Assembly: GCA_023255335.1 (NCBI GenBank)
Contig: JALRIS010000093.1
Coordinates: 1 to 44,886, forward strand
Length of the DNA: 44,886 nucleotides
Source: Flavobacteriales bacterium
Lineage (GTDB): Bacteria > Bacteroidota > Bacteroidia > Flavobacteriales_D > CAJJDF01
Reading direction: 5' to 3'
Each line of letters starts with the position of its first letter. Positions within the stretch are counted from its first letter, which is position 1. A program made the translations under genes and the position numbers. This document shows, in pieces, positions 33,317 through 41,855 of the stretch. Under the pieces are notes generated by a model. It searched no databases. It saw only the letters and a program-made list of their open reading frames with translations, and was not told the DNA's origin.

Positions 33317-33934
33317 ATGGAAACACAAGAAATGCCAATTACGATCTATTCGGAAATGACACCGAACCCAAATACGATGAAATTCGTTGCCAACAAGATG
33401 TTGGTGGGAGAAGATGTTGTAGCTGAATACCTGAGTAAAGAGGAGGCAAAAGATTCTTCAGAAATTGCAGAGTCCTTGTTTGCTTTTCCTTTTGTGAAGG
33501 GAGTTTTTATCACAAGAAACTTTATTACCGTTTCTAAAATGGCAGAAATAGAGTGGGAAGACATAACACTAGAGCTAAGATTATTCATAGCCGATTCCTT
33601 AAAAAAGAACCCAGTTGTGGTGTCTTCATTGCCTACTCCGAAAGCTACTCAAGCCGAAGAAAAACCTACGGTTACAGCTCATTTTGAACCAACTATTACT
33701 TCAGAATTAGATCAGAAAATTGTAGATCTGTTAGAGGAATTTGTTCGTCCAGCGGTAGAAAATGACGGAGGCGCAATTCATTTTAAATCCTTTGAGGAAG
33801 GAAAAGTTACGGTTATTTTAAAAGGATCTTGCAGTGGATGTCCTTCCTCTACTGCAACCCTAAAAGGAGGAGTAGAACAATTACTCAAATCTCACCTTCC
33901 TGATGTAACCGAGGTAATCGCAGAAGCACAATAA
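33317..33934 (+). CDS. Nfu-type iron-sulfur cluster carrier
   Basis: This 205-residue protein has two domains as in NFU1-type carriers. The N-terminal Nfu_N domain (residues 8-95) includes TPNPNTMKFV and FPFVKGVFITRNFITVSK. The C-terminal NifU-like domain (about 125-200) includes FVRPAVENDGGAIHFKSF and the cluster-binding GSCSGCPSSTATLKGGVEQLL. It accepts or transfers 4Fe-4S clusters to client enzymes in the cytoplasm. A -7 box stands just upstream, and a small membrane-protein gene starts two bases after the stop. Such carriers can serve lipoyl synthase and other radical-SAM proteins such as MiaB, but a specific client here is not shown. Confidence 0.93.
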   Translation: METQEMPITIYSEMTPNPNTMKFVANKMLVGEDVVAEYLSKEEAKDSSEIAESLFAFPFVKGVFITRNFITVSKMAEIEWEDITLELRLFIADSLKKNPVVVSSLPTPKATQAEEKPTVTAHFEPTITSELDQKIVDLLEEFVRPAVENDGGAIHFKSFEEGKVTVILKGSCSGCPSSTATLKGGVEQLLKSHLPDVTEVIAEAQ

Positions 33935-33936
33935 TC

Positions 33937-34152
33937 ATGGAAAAATTCAATAGAGGACTCGAGAAATTTTGGCTATACTTTTCTTTGTTGGTGGCTGTTT
34001 TTTGTGTGTATGAGTTTATTGTAGATGACGTTGAAACGGCCAAGTTTTACCTACTATTTTTACTCATCCCCATTGTGATGTATCTGTTAAGACGATTTAT
34101 CAGAATCCGAATGGAAAAGACTAATCAAGAATCGAAGCAAAAAAAACCGTAA
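33937..34152 (+). CDS. Small two-helix membrane protein, unknown
   Basis: I do not recognise this 71-residue protein. It has two hydrophobic helices (about residues 12-28 and 38-53) followed by a basic, polar tail rich in Arg, Lys and Gln (RRFIRIRMEKTNQESKQKK). It starts two bases after the Nfu stop, so it is very probably a real, co-transcribed gene. No motif suggests a function. Confidence 0.7.
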   Translation: MEKFNRGLEKFWLYFSLLVAVFCVYEFIVDDVETAKFYLLFLLIPIVMYLLRRFIRIRMEKTNQESKQKKP

Positions 34153-34195
34153 ACCTCACAACTTTTTGTATCTTCAATTTCAGAATTTCTATTAA

Positions 34196-35461
34196 ATGGA
34201 ACACTACGTGTTACTTATCATTCTTCTCTCACTCTTGTTTTCTGCTTTTTTTTCAGGAACGGAAATAGCCTACCTCCAATCCAATAGATTGAAAATTGAG
34301 ATAGACAAAAAACAAGGTGTAGTCAGTGCTAGAATTTTATCTTTCTTCGTGAAGAACGAATCAAAATTCATTACCACTCTTTTGCTCGGAAACAACATTG
34401 CGTTGGTAGTGTATGGAATATTCATGGGAGAACTCATTATCGCGAAATTATTTCCGGCACACATTGATACAATTGAGTTGCCGGGGCTAATCTTATTGAT
34501 TCAAACCCTCATCTCAACCCTTATTATTTTGGTTACAGCCGAGTTCTTGCCAAAAACAATTTTCAGAATAAATCCGAACAGAACATTATCGATACTAGCT
34601 TATCCACTGGTTATCGTATACGGAGCATTGTATGTACTTACTATGATGGTAACATTCATCTCGGGGATTATATTGGGTCTATTTGGAAGTAAGCAAGTAA
34701 TTGGAGAAGTTAATTTCGGTGCAATTGATTTGGATGATTATCTCAATAAATCTACAAAAGTACAAACCGACAAAGAGCAAGACCACGAAGTACAGTTGTT
34801 TCACAATGCGCTCAACTTTAACAAGGTAAAAGCAAGAGATTGCATGATTCCTAGAACGGAAATAAAAGCCGTAAACGTGGAACAATCCGTAGAAGAATTG
34901 GGGAAAGAGTTTGTGGAGACTGGGTATTCCAAGATTATGGTTTTTAGAGACACGATCGACAACATCATTGGCTATGTCCACTCTTTCGAAATGTTCAAGA
35001 ATCCAGAAAGTATCACAGAAATATTAAGACCTGTGGGAATAGTAGCAGAATCTATGCCAGTGAATAAACTGTTGAATCAGTTCATTAAACAAAAACAGGG
35101 AATTACTATTGTGGTAGACGAATATGGCGGAACAGCGGGTATCATTACCATGGAAGATGTAGTTGAGGAGATTTTTGGGGAAATTGAGGATGAGCACGAT
35201 AGCGAAGAGCTTATTGAAGAACAACACAACGAGTCGGTTTTTATCTTTTCGGGTCGGCAAGAAATAGCTTACATCAATAGTGAGTACGGATTGGAACTGC
35301 CTGAGTCGGATGAATATGAAACTTTAGCGGGATTAATTGTCACAATTCATGAGAATATTCCTAATGAAGGAGACATTATCGAGATAGAGGAATTTCATTT
35401 TGAAATTTTAGAGTGCTCCAATTCCAAAATTGAAAAAATAAAATTGGTACAGAATGTCTGA
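34196..35461 (+). CDS. CNNM/CBS/CorC-HlyC domain membrane protein (GldE-like)
   Basis: The 421-residue protein has an N-terminal CNNM (DUF21) domain with several membrane helices (residues 1-165) and the family signature SALFSGTEIAYLQSNRLKIE-like sequence. A pair of CBS domains (about 205-325) follows, containing MIPRTEIKAVN and VVDEYGGTAGIITMEDVVEEIFGEI. A CorC/HlyC C-terminal domain (about 340-415) completes it. Family members are linked to magnesium or other cation homeostasis. The flavobacterial gliding protein GldE has this same architecture and is usually beside gldD. There is no gldD here, so I do not assign the gldE symbol. It overlaps tadA by eight bases. Confidence 0.9.
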   Translation: MEHYVLLIILLSLLFSAFFSGTEIAYLQSNRLKIEIDKKQGVVSARILSFFVKNESKFITTLLLGNNIALVVYGIFMGELIIAKLFPAHIDTIELPGLILLIQTLISTLIILVTAEFLPKTIFRINPNRTLSILAYPLVIVYGALYVLTMMVTFISGIILGLFGSKQVIGEVNFGAIDLDDYLNKSTKVQTDKEQDHEVQLFHNALNFNKVKARDCMIPRTEIKAVNVEQSVEELGKEFVETGYSKIMVFRDTIDNIIGYVHSFEMFKNPESITEILRPVGIVAESMPVNKLLNQFIKQKQGITIVVDEYGGTAGIITMEDVVEEIFGEIEDEHDSEELIEEQHNESVFIFSGRQEIAYINSEYGLELPESDEYETLAGLIVTIHENIPNEGDIIEIEEFHFEILECSNSKIEKIKLVQNV

Positions 35462-35915
35462 ATCTAAATTGTCTGTTTTTTCGGATGAACACTTCATGAA
35501 ACAAGCATTTAATCAAGCCAAATTAGCTTTTGATGAAGGCGAATTACCTATCGGTGCGGTGATAGTTTCTTCGAATAAAATCATTGCTAGAGCCCACAAC
35601 CAAACAGAACTTTTGAATGATTTTACGGCACATGCCGAAATGCTTGCATTTACTTCTGCCTCGGAATATTTTGGCAACAAATACCTGAATACTTGTACGT
35701 TGTATGTTACCTTGGAACCTTGTTTGATGTGTGCGGGTGCTGCTTTCTGGACGAAAGTGAAAAGAGTAGTTTTTGGTGCATCGGATCCCAAAAAAGGATT
35801 TACCACTTTGAGTGAAACAGTTCTCCATCCAAAAACTGAAATAAAAGGAGGAGTAATGGCACAAGAATGCTCTGAAATTCTCGATCTTTTTTTTGAGCAA
35901 AAGAGAGTAGAATGA
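35454..35915 (+). CDS. tadA: tRNA-specific adenosine deaminase TadA
   Basis: TadA deaminates A34 to inosine in tRNA(Arg) ACG. The 153-residue product has the zinc-dependent deaminase signature: HAEMLAF with the proton-shuttling Glu, and the LEPCLMCAGA cysteine pair. VKRVVFGASDPKKGF is typical of TadA. The conserved segment AFDEGELPIGAVIV precedes them. It begins eight bases inside the upstream CNNM gene, indicating translational coupling. A 96-base gap with no convincing promoter follows before cdd. Confidence 0.93.
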   Translation: MSESKLSVFSDEHFMKQAFNQAKLAFDEGELPIGAVIVSSNKIIARAHNQTELLNDFTAHAEMLAFTSASEYFGNKYLNTCTLYVTLEPCLMCAGAAFWTKVKRVVFGASDPKKGFTTLSETVLHPKTEIKGGVMAQECSEILDLFFEQKRVE

Positions 35916-36011
35916 TTGATTGAACTTCGTTGAAAATTCACTTCAAAACCCGCACAATATAAAATACTTGTTTATCTTTACTCTACTTTTTTTCGGAGAG
36001 ATGGGAAAATT

Positions 36012-36506
36012 ATGGCCAAAAAATTAAAACATAACATAGAGTTGACTGTTTATTCTAGCTTGGATGACCTACCTTCGAAAGACAAAGAACTTGTGTTGAG
36101 AGCAAAAGAGGTAAGTAAGAAAGCTTATGCTCCTTATTCTCAATTTTACGTAGGAGCAGCAATACGGTTGGACTCAGATGAAATAGTGGAAGGAAGTAAC
36201 CAAGAGAATATGGCGTATCCTTCAGGAATGTGTGCTGAGCGAGTGGCAATTTATTATGCCAATTCTCATCATTCGGACCAAAAAATAGAGTCGATAGCTG
36301 TAACAGCTTTTGCAAAACGGTTTGATGTTACTCATCCCGTTTCGCCTTGTGGAGCTTGTAGGCAGTCGATGGCAGAGTATGAATTGAAACAAAACCAACC
36401 GATTCGGTTACTAATGACGGGAGAATCTGGTGAAGTATATATAGCGGAAAGTATAGAAACTGTACTTCCATTTATGTTTAATGAAATTGAATTGAAAAAC
36501 GAATAA
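36012..36506 (+). CDS. cdd: Cytidine deaminase
   Basis: This 164-residue enzyme hydrolytically deaminates cytidine and deoxycytidine to the uridines for pyrimidine salvage. Visible motifs are AYAPYSQFYVGAAI, the zinc-site CAERVAIYYA with catalytic Glu, and SPCGACRQSMAEY with two zinc-binding Cys. A segment of about 25 residues precedes the domain. It starts 96 bases after tadA. pdhA begins two bases after its stop, so at least these two are probably co-transcribed. Confidence 0.94.
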   Translation: MAKKLKHNIELTVYSSLDDLPSKDKELVLRAKEVSKKAYAPYSQFYVGAAIRLDSDEIVEGSNQENMAYPSGMCAERVAIYYANSHHSDQKIESIAVTAFAKRFDVTHPVSPCGACRQSMAEYELKQNQPIRLLMTGESGEVYIAESIETVLPFMFNEIELKNE

Positions 36507-36508
36507 TT

Positions 36509-37537
36509 ATGGCTACAGCTGCAAAAAAAGCGTCAAGCAAAACAAAACTAAAGCATTCAAAAGCTCAATATCTAAAATGGTATGAAGACATGCTTTTGAT
36601 GAGAAAATTTGAAGAGAAAACAGGTCAGTTGTACATTCAACAAAAGTTTGGAGGATTTTGCCACCTGTACATTGGACAAGAAGCGATTGTTGCTGGAACT
36701 GTAAGTGCAACAAGAAAAGGAGACAAGCATATAACTGCATACCGAGATCACGCTCATCCCATTGGATTAGGGATGCACCCAAAGTATGTAATGGCAGAGC
36801 TATATGGAAGAACAACTGGATGCTCTAAGGGAAAAGGAGGATCGATGCATATGTTTGATACTTCGATAGGTCTGTGGGGAGGACACGGAATTGTTGGGGC
36901 TCAAATACCAATGGGAGCAGGAATTGCCTTTGCCGAAAAATACAACAAAACCAAAAATGTGGTAGTTACTTCTTTTGGAGATGGTGCAGCAAGACAAGGA
37001 GCGCTTCACGAAACATTTAACATGGCAATGATGTGGAAATTACCCGTGGTATTTGTAATCGAGAATAACAATTATGCGATGGGAACTTCCGTAGAGCGAA
37101 CTACCAATGTAACCGATATGACTAAAATGGGATTGTCCTATGACATGCCTAGCGAAACAGTAGACGGAATGAGTTGTGAAGCTGTTCATGCCGCAATGGA
37201 AAAAGCAGTAGCTAGAGCCAGAAAAGGAGATGGACCTACCTTGCTCAATATCGAGACATACAGATACAAAGGACATTCTATGAGTGATCCGCAAAAATAT
37301 AGAAGCAAGGAAGAGGTAGAAGGATACATGGAAATTGATCCAATTTCTCAGGTGTTGAAAACCATTAAAGAAAACAAATTTGCGACAGAAAAACAATTAG
37401 AAAACATTGACAAAAAGGTGAAAGATTTAGTTGCCGAATCAATTAAATTTGCTGAAGAATCTCCTTACCCAGATGGGGATGAACTATACGAAGATGTGTA
37501 CAAAGAGGAATACCCTTTTCTTATAGAATACAAATAA
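36509..37537 (+). CDS. pdhA: Pyruvate dehydrogenase E1 component, alpha subunit
   Basis: E1-alpha binds thiamine pyrophosphate and, with E1-beta, decarboxylates pyruvate and acetylates the lipoyl domain of E2. The 342-residue protein includes MLLMRKFEEKTGQLYIQQKFGGFCHLYIGQEA, TAYRDHAHPIGLG, KGKGGSMHMFD, and the TPP motif starting GDGAARQGALHETFNMA and ending with ENNNYAMGT. The phosphorylation-loop equivalent TYRYKGHSMSDPQKYR is also visible. It is separated from pdhC by only 38 bases. The E1-beta gene is not adjacent, an arrangement I recall for flavobacteria. Confidence 0.95.
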   Translation: MATAAKKASSKTKLKHSKAQYLKWYEDMLLMRKFEEKTGQLYIQQKFGGFCHLYIGQEAIVAGTVSATRKGDKHITAYRDHAHPIGLGMHPKYVMAELYGRTTGCSKGKGGSMHMFDTSIGLWGGHGIVGAQIPMGAGIAFAEKYNKTKNVVVTSFGDGAARQGALHETFNMAMMWKLPVVFVIENNNYAMGTSVERTTNVTDMTKMGLSYDMPSETVDGMSCEAVHAAMEKAVARARKGDGPTLLNIETYRYKGHSMSDPQKYRSKEEVEGYMEIDPISQVLKTIKENKFATEKQLENIDKKVKDLVAESIKFAEESPYPDGDELYEDVYKEEYPFLIEYK

Positions 37538-37575
37538 ACAGAATTAACCAACAGAAAAAACTAAGATAAAGAGAT

Positions 37576-38859
37576 ATGGCTGAAATTATAAGAATGCCCA
37601 AGCTGAGCGATACAATGGTAGAAGGAGTAGTAGCGGAGTGGCATAAAAAAATTGGAGACAGTGTAGAAGAAGGTGAATTAATTGCAGAAATAGAAACGGA
37701 CAAAGCAACCATGGAGTTTGAGTCGTTTTTTGACGGGGTTTTGTTGCACATTGGTGTGGAAAAAGGAAAAGGAGCTCCAGTAAATGATATCTTAGCAATT
37801 ATTGGTGAAAAAGGGGAAGATGTTTCGGGAATATTGAAGGATGAAGCGAGTGGAGCAAGTACCAAAACTGAAGAGAAAAAAGAAGAGCCCGTAAAGGAAG
37901 AGCCAAAAAAAGAGGCTGCTCCCAAAAAAGAAGCGGCTAAAGTTGCCCCAGCTCCCACAAAAGTAGTGGCTGAAGCACCAAAGTCTCAACCTTCTTACAC
38001 TGATTCTACTAGCGATATCAAGATTTCACCTTTGGCGAAAAAATTGGCTCAAGACAAAGGGTTAAATTTGTCTCAAATAAAAGGAACAGGTGAAGGGGGA
38101 AGAATCGTAAAAAGAGATATCGATAATTTTAAAGGTGGAAATGCCGCAAATTTTGTAAACAGAGAAACCTACACGGAGGTACCTGTTTCACAAATGAGAA
38201 AAACAATAGCCAGACGATTAGGTGAGAGTAAATTTACAGCTCCTCACTTCTATTTGACCGTAGCAATTGACATGGATAATGCCATGGAAGCAAGAGCAGC
38301 TATCAATAAAAGTATTGCGCCTAATAAGGTCTCTTTTAATGATTTGGTAATCAAATCATGTGCAACTGCTTTGAAACAACATCCAACCATCAATAGCGCG
38401 TGGATGGGCGATACTATTCGTCAAAATGAACATGTAAATATCGGTGTTGCTGTTTCAGTAGAAGACGGGTTGCTTGTTCCTGTTGTTAGATTTGCCGATG
38501 GAAAAACATTGACTCAAATATCTACTGAGGTAAGAGAGTTTGCGAAAAAAGCGAAGGACAAAAAACTTCAACCACAAGATTGGGAAGGAAATACATTTAC
38601 AATCTCGAATCTAGGAATGTTTGGAATCGAGGAGTTTACTGCGATTATTAATACTCCAGACTCTTGTATATTGGCAGTAGGAGGAATTAATCAAGTGCCA
38701 GTGGTAAAAAATGGAGAAGTGGTGCCTGGCAATATTATGAAAGTAACCTTGTCGTGCGACCACAGAGTGGTAGATGGAGTTGCTGGTTCTCAGTTTTTGA
38801 ATACCTTCAAGAACCTTATGGAAAATCCAGTATTACTTCTTGGTGCTTATAACATCTAA
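37576..38859 (+). CDS. pdhC: Pyruvate dehydrogenase E2, dihydrolipoyl acetyltransferase
   Basis: E2 forms the core of the pyruvate dehydrogenase complex and transfers acetyl groups to CoA. The 427-residue protein has one N-terminal lipoyl domain (residues 1-78, lipoyl Lys in ETDKATMEFES). An Ala/Pro/Lys/Glu-rich flexible linker (about 95-135) comes next. An E1/E3 peripheral-subunit-binding domain (KISPLAKKLAQDKGLNLSQI, about 150-190) precedes the catalytic domain, which carries the active-site SCDHRVVDG near the C-terminus. Many flavobacterial E2 proteins have two lipoyl domains; this one has a single one, at the short end of the range. The start is the ATG at 37576. Confidence 0.95.
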   Translation: MAEIIRMPKLSDTMVEGVVAEWHKKIGDSVEEGELIAEIETDKATMEFESFFDGVLLHIGVEKGKGAPVNDILAIIGEKGEDVSGILKDEASGASTKTEEKKEEPVKEEPKKEAAPKKEAAKVAPAPTKVVAEAPKSQPSYTDSTSDIKISPLAKKLAQDKGLNLSQIKGTGEGGRIVKRDIDNFKGGNAANFVNRETYTEVPVSQMRKTIARRLGESKFTAPHFYLTVAIDMDNAMEARAAINKSIAPNKVSFNDLVIKSCATALKQHPTINSAWMGDTIRQNEHVNIGVAVSVEDGLLVPVVRFADGKTLTQISTEVREFAKKAKDKKLQPQDWEGNTFTISNLGMFGIEEFTAIINTPDSCILAVGGINQVPVVKNGEVVPGNIMKVTLSCDHRVVDGVAGSQFLNTFKNLMENPVLLLGAYNI

Positions 38860-38870
38860 AAGAAATCAAT

Positions 38871-38885
38871 TGGCACAAGTTTTGA
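38871..38885 (+). promoter_or_regulatory. Possible sigma-54 promoter before the META-domain lipoprotein
   Basis: TGGCAC (38871-38876), five bases, then TTGA (38882-38885) is one base from the sigma-54 consensus TGGCAC-N5-TTGC. The mismatch is at the important -12 C. It sits 24 bases before the lipoprotein start. A sigma-54 activator is encoded in this window, but a match this long could occur by chance. Confidence 0.3.
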
Positions 38886-38908
38886 ACCCTTTACTAAAAA
38901 TAAAAATT

Positions 38909-39676
38909 ATGAAAAAACTTGTGACGTTGTCTGCTGCTTTCCTGTTTGTAATTTCCTGTACCACTCCGAAGAACAGTGTCGGAGAATCTGAGGAGATAAA
39001 CAAGAAAGTAATGAAACCTAAATTTACGCTAGACGAGATAGTAGGAGACTACATAGTTTCCGAAATGTCTAACTATCATTTTTCTGGAATTATTCCTACC
39101 GTACGGATAGAATCCAATGGTAATATTAGTGGTAATAATGGATGCAACACCTTTTTTGGTAGGGTAAATCCTTCTGGATTAACTTCTATAGATAAGCTGG
39201 GCTCAACAAGAATGGCTTGTCAAGGTGAGGGATCTGAGGTAGAGCAAGTATTCATGAAGACAATGAGAGAGATTGACAGCATTGCTAAGTATGGGAAGGA
39301 AGTACAATTCTTTTCTAACGGTGAAATAATGATAGTGGCAACAGAATTGGTGTTACAAGGTAATTATCTTGTGACGAGTGTTGGTAAAGTATTTGCTGAA
39401 AATAAAGGAATAAATTTCTCTATTGGCGAGGGTCGAATATCTGGATTTACGGGATGTAATACTTTTTTTGGAGAAGTAAAGCAGGAGGGACGAAATGTAA
39501 GTTTTAAAGGTATTGGAGCAACAGAAAAAGCTTGTGCGGAATTTGACAATGCGTTTGAATCAAGGTTCTTGAAAGTGTTGAGTCAAGCATCTTATTACAC
39601 GTTAAAAGAAGATAAGATTGAGTTTTATCTTGGAGTCGAGCAGCTTTTTACTGTAAAGAAGGTTTCGGAAAAGTAA
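38909..39676 (+). CDS. Lipoprotein with two META (HslJ-like) domains
   Basis: The product is 255 residues from the ATG at 38909. The frame is open 23 codons further upstream, but only this start gives a lipoprotein signal (MKKLVTLSAAFLFVISC, lipobox Cys17). Two copies of the META/DUF306 domain follow. Each contains the GCNTFFG motif (near residues 75 and 190) and a downstream conserved Cys (TRMACQ and TEKACAE). META domains occur in HslJ-type outer-membrane proteins associated with stress or antibiotic tolerance, but their biochemical role is not settled. The protein is probably membrane-attached and periplasmic. A possible sigma-54 promoter lies just upstream. It is followed by a bacilliredoxin gene with its own candidate promoter. 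Confidence 0.88.
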   Translation: MKKLVTLSAAFLFVISCTTPKNSVGESEEINKKVMKPKFTLDEIVGDYIVSEMSNYHFSGIIPTVRIESNGNISGNNGCNTFFGRVNPSGLTSIDKLGSTRMACQGEGSEVEQVFMKTMREIDSIAKYGKEVQFFSNGEIMIVATELVLQGNYLVTSVGKVFAENKGINFSIGEGRISGFTGCNTFFGEVKQEGRNVSFKGIGATEKACAEFDNAFESRFLKVLSQASYYTLKEDKIEFYLGVEQLFTVKKVSEK

Positions 39677-39711
39677 TTTTCGATTTACAGGCAATTGAAG
39701 AAGAACTTCAA

Positions 39712-39719
39712 TAGCTTTG
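39712..39719 (+). promoter_or_regulatory. Candidate -7 promoter element for the bacilliredoxin gene
   Basis: TAGCTTTG matches TAnnTTTG. A start near 39723 leaves a leader of about 36 bases to the ATG at 39759, supporting that start over the longer open frame. No good -33 element is seen. Confidence 0.45.
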
Positions 39720-39758
39720 TTTAGAAATAAATTGATAACTAGAAAATACACTACAATT

Positions 39759-40172
39759 ATGTATCCAGAAGAAATAACAGCTCCAATAAGAGAAGATTTA
39801 GTAGGAGCAGGTTTCCAAGAATTGAGAAGCCCAGAACAAGTAGATGAAGTACTAAACCAAGGAGGAACCACTTTGTGTGTGATAAACTCTGTGTGCGGAT
39901 GCGCAGCAAGAAATGCACGTCCAGCAGCAAAACTATCGGTACAAATGGCTGAAAAACAACCAAACAACCTTGTAACGGTGTTCGCAGGAGTAGATACCGA
40001 AGCGGTAGCACAAGCAAGAAAATATACTTTGCCTTACCCTTCGTCTTCGCCAAGCATTGCGTTGTTCAAGGATGGTAAATTGGTACACTTTCTTGAAAGA
40101 CATCACATCGAAGGAAACACCGCTGAGGCGATAGCAGATAATTTGGCAGCAGCCTACAATGAGTTTTGTTAA
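39759..40172 (+). CDS. BrxA/BrxB-family bacilliredoxin
   Basis: This 137-residue thioredoxin-fold protein belongs to the YphP/YqiW (BrxA/BrxB) family, which in Bacillus removes bacillithiol from proteins. The active-site CGC is in NSVCGCAARNARPA, with the helix and strands LVTVFAGVDTEAVAQARKY and SPSIALFKDGKLVHFLERHHIEG following. The open frame extends 14 codons upstream of the chosen ATG at 39759. The family begins MYPEEITAPIREDL, so the shorter form is right. Family members imply that bacillithiol or a similar thiol is used; synthesis genes are not in the window. A bidirectional terminator follows. Confidence 0.93.
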   Translation: MYPEEITAPIREDLVGAGFQELRSPEQVDEVLNQGGTTLCVINSVCGCAARNARPAAKLSVQMAEKQPNNLVTVFAGVDTEAVAQARKYTLPYPSSSPSIALFKDGKLVHFLERHHIEGNTAEAIADNLAAAYNEFC

Positions 40173-40230
40173 AGAAACCCACGAGTAGTTTTATAAATAA
40201 AGGCTAACTCAAACTTAGTTATACATCAGA

Positions 40231-40262
40231 AAAAAAAGAGAAACGAAAGTTTCTCTTTTTTT
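40231..40262. terminator. Bidirectional terminator between bacilliredoxin and S41 protease genes
   Basis: Fourteen-base complementary arms (40231-40244 and 40249-40262), made of seven A then GAGAAAC and its complement, enclose the tetraloop GAAA. With A on one side and T on the other it works for both convergent genes. Confidence 0.9.
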
Positions 40263-40265
40263 GTT

Positions 40266-41855
40266 TTATTTAGTTAGTACAACTTTCAAGTCATTATTAG
40301 TTTGAGAGAGAATATATTCTCTCCCTGCTTCATCCCAAATACCAGAAGCTATTTCTTCTTTAAGTCGTTGTTTTATTCTCTCTATAGAAGTGTTTATGTC
40401 ACGAGCATTCCCTGTGATTTCCCGTTTTTTGGCAAATGCTAAAAAGGAAGAAAATAAGGATTCATTAATCACGAACTGCTCGTTGTACTTTTCGAGTCCT
40501 TTTGCTGTCAAAGTTTTTCTGTTATTTTTCAAATAATCAATAGCGAATTCGGTCAGGACTCTGCTATAAGCCACTTTTCGGTAGAAAGAAGAATATCCGC
40601 TTGTGTCATAAGGGATGAATACATCTGGCATAATCCCACCGCCTCCGAAGACAATTTTTCCTTGTTCTGTTTCGTAGCGAAGAGAATCCACAAAAATAGT
40701 GGAATCTACCTCAAATAATTCTCCATTTCTATCTCTGTCATAGAGTTCCATCATGTAATCGTAGTGATTTCCTTTTTGATAAGGTTTCTGGATGCTTCGT
40801 CCTGTTGGGGTATAATATCGCGCAATCGTAATTCTTATTGAGGAGCTGTCAGCCAATAGCACAGGTTTTTGGACCAGTCCTTTTCCAAAAGATCTTCTTC
40901 CATAAATAGTTCCTCGGTCGTTGTCTTGGATAGCTCCTGCTACAATTTCGCTGGCACTTGCCGATTCGCTATCTATCAGTACAGCAAGTTCAATGTCTTT
41001 TAAAATACCATTTGCGGTAGAAAAAGCTGAGTTTTTCTTGCCATCTTTTTCTTTTGTGTACACAATCAGTTTTCCATTTTCTAGAAATTCATCCACAATT
41101 TGTTCAGCAATTTGTAAATAACCACCACCATTTCCTCTCAAGTCGAAGACCAATTTTTTCATTCCCTGACTCAAGAGTTTTTTTGAAGCATAGAAAAATT
41201 CTTGAGCAGAGGTCTCGGAGAACCTTACTAGTTTGATGTAGCCAACAGTGTCGGAAAGCATAAAGGAAGCGGTAACACTTTTAATAGGAATAATACCTCG
41301 CTTAATAGTTTTTGATAGGATTTCGTCACCTCTTTTTACTGAAACAATAACTTTGGTGTTTGGTATGCCTTTCAGGAGATTCATTACTTCTTCATTCTGT
41401 AAATTTACGCCTGCAACCTCTGTGGTATCTATTTTTACTATCATGTCGCCATTTTTCAGCCCGGCTTTAAATGCTGGTCCATTGTCGATCACGTTTGTTA
41501 CGAAAAGAGTGTCGTGAAGGATAATGAATTTTACCCCGACTCCAGCAAACTCTCCTTTGAGGTTTTCTTCTTCTCTGTTATTCTTTTTGTAGGGCATATA
41601 TACCGAGTGTGGATCCAAATTTGCAAGAAGTTGTTCAATGGTTTTATCGGTAAGCTCTTTATCCGAAATGGTGTCTACATACTCTTTTTTGATTACTTCT
41701 AAGACTTGAAACAATTTTCGTTTCGAGTTGTAATCGATTGAGCTATTAGCTTCCTTTTTTTCAAAAAAAGGAGTGTTGTTTTTTTGCCCCAAATAGAAAC
41801 CAATAGCAACAGCAATGGCTAAAAATAGGGGAAAAAATAAGATAGTTTTTTTCAT
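40266..41855 (-). CDS. S41-family C-terminal processing protease
   Basis: The 529-residue protein is a tail-specific protease of the CtpA family, exported or anchored by an N-terminal hydrophobic segment (residues 3-22). A PDZ domain (about 90-170) contains the FAGVGVKFIILHD and GPAFKAGLKNGDMIVKI segments. The S41 catalytic domain has FDLRGNGGGYLQIAEQIVDEF, the serine in IDSESASASEIVAGAIQD and the Lys in GRRSFGKGLVQ. A C-terminal helical extension completes it. Such proteases trim or degrade envelope proteins; the substrate is unknown. Its start overlaps the stop of the dCMP deaminase gene in TAATG, so the two form an operon. Confidence 0.93.
   Translation of the reverse strand: MKKTILFFPLFLAIAVAIGFYLGQKNNTPFFEKKEANSSIDYNSKRKLFQVLEVIKKEYVDTISDKELTDKTIEQLLANLDPHSVYMPYKKNNREEENLKGEFAGVGVKFIILHDTLFVTNVIDNGPAFKAGLKNGDMIVKIDTTEVAGVNLQNEEVMNLLKGIPNTKVIVSVKRGDEILSKTIKRGIIPIKSVTASFMLSDTVGYIKLVRFSETSAQEFFYASKKLLSQGMKKLVFDLRGNGGGYLQIAEQIVDEFLENGKLIVYTKEKDGKKNSAFSTANGILKDIELAVLIDSESASASEIVAGAIQDNDRGTIYGRRSFGKGLVQKPVLLADSSSIRITIARYYTPTGRSIQKPYQKGNHYDYMMELYDRDRNGELFEVDSTIFVDSLRYETEQGKIVFGGGGIMPDVFIPYDTSGYSSFYRKVAYSRVLTEFAIDYLKNNRKTLTAKGLEKYNEQFVINESLFSSFLAFAKKREITGNARDINTSIERIKQRLKEEIASGIWDEAGREYILSQTNNDLKVVLTK

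Noticed and set aside
34196-35461. Assigning gldE to the CNNM/CBS protein
   Set aside because: The architecture fits GldE, but general cation-transport homologues have the same domains and the usual gldD neighbour is absent.
37521-37989. Antisense Ser/Phe-rich frames opposite pdhC
   Set aside because: These are explained by the Ala/Lys/Glu-rich linker of E2 read in reverse. No independent gene signal is present.
38840-38908. Lipoprotein start at 38840 overlapping the end of pdhC
   Set aside because: It would bury the lipoprotein signal behind 23 unrelated residues. The ATG at 38909 begins a perfect lipobox signal.
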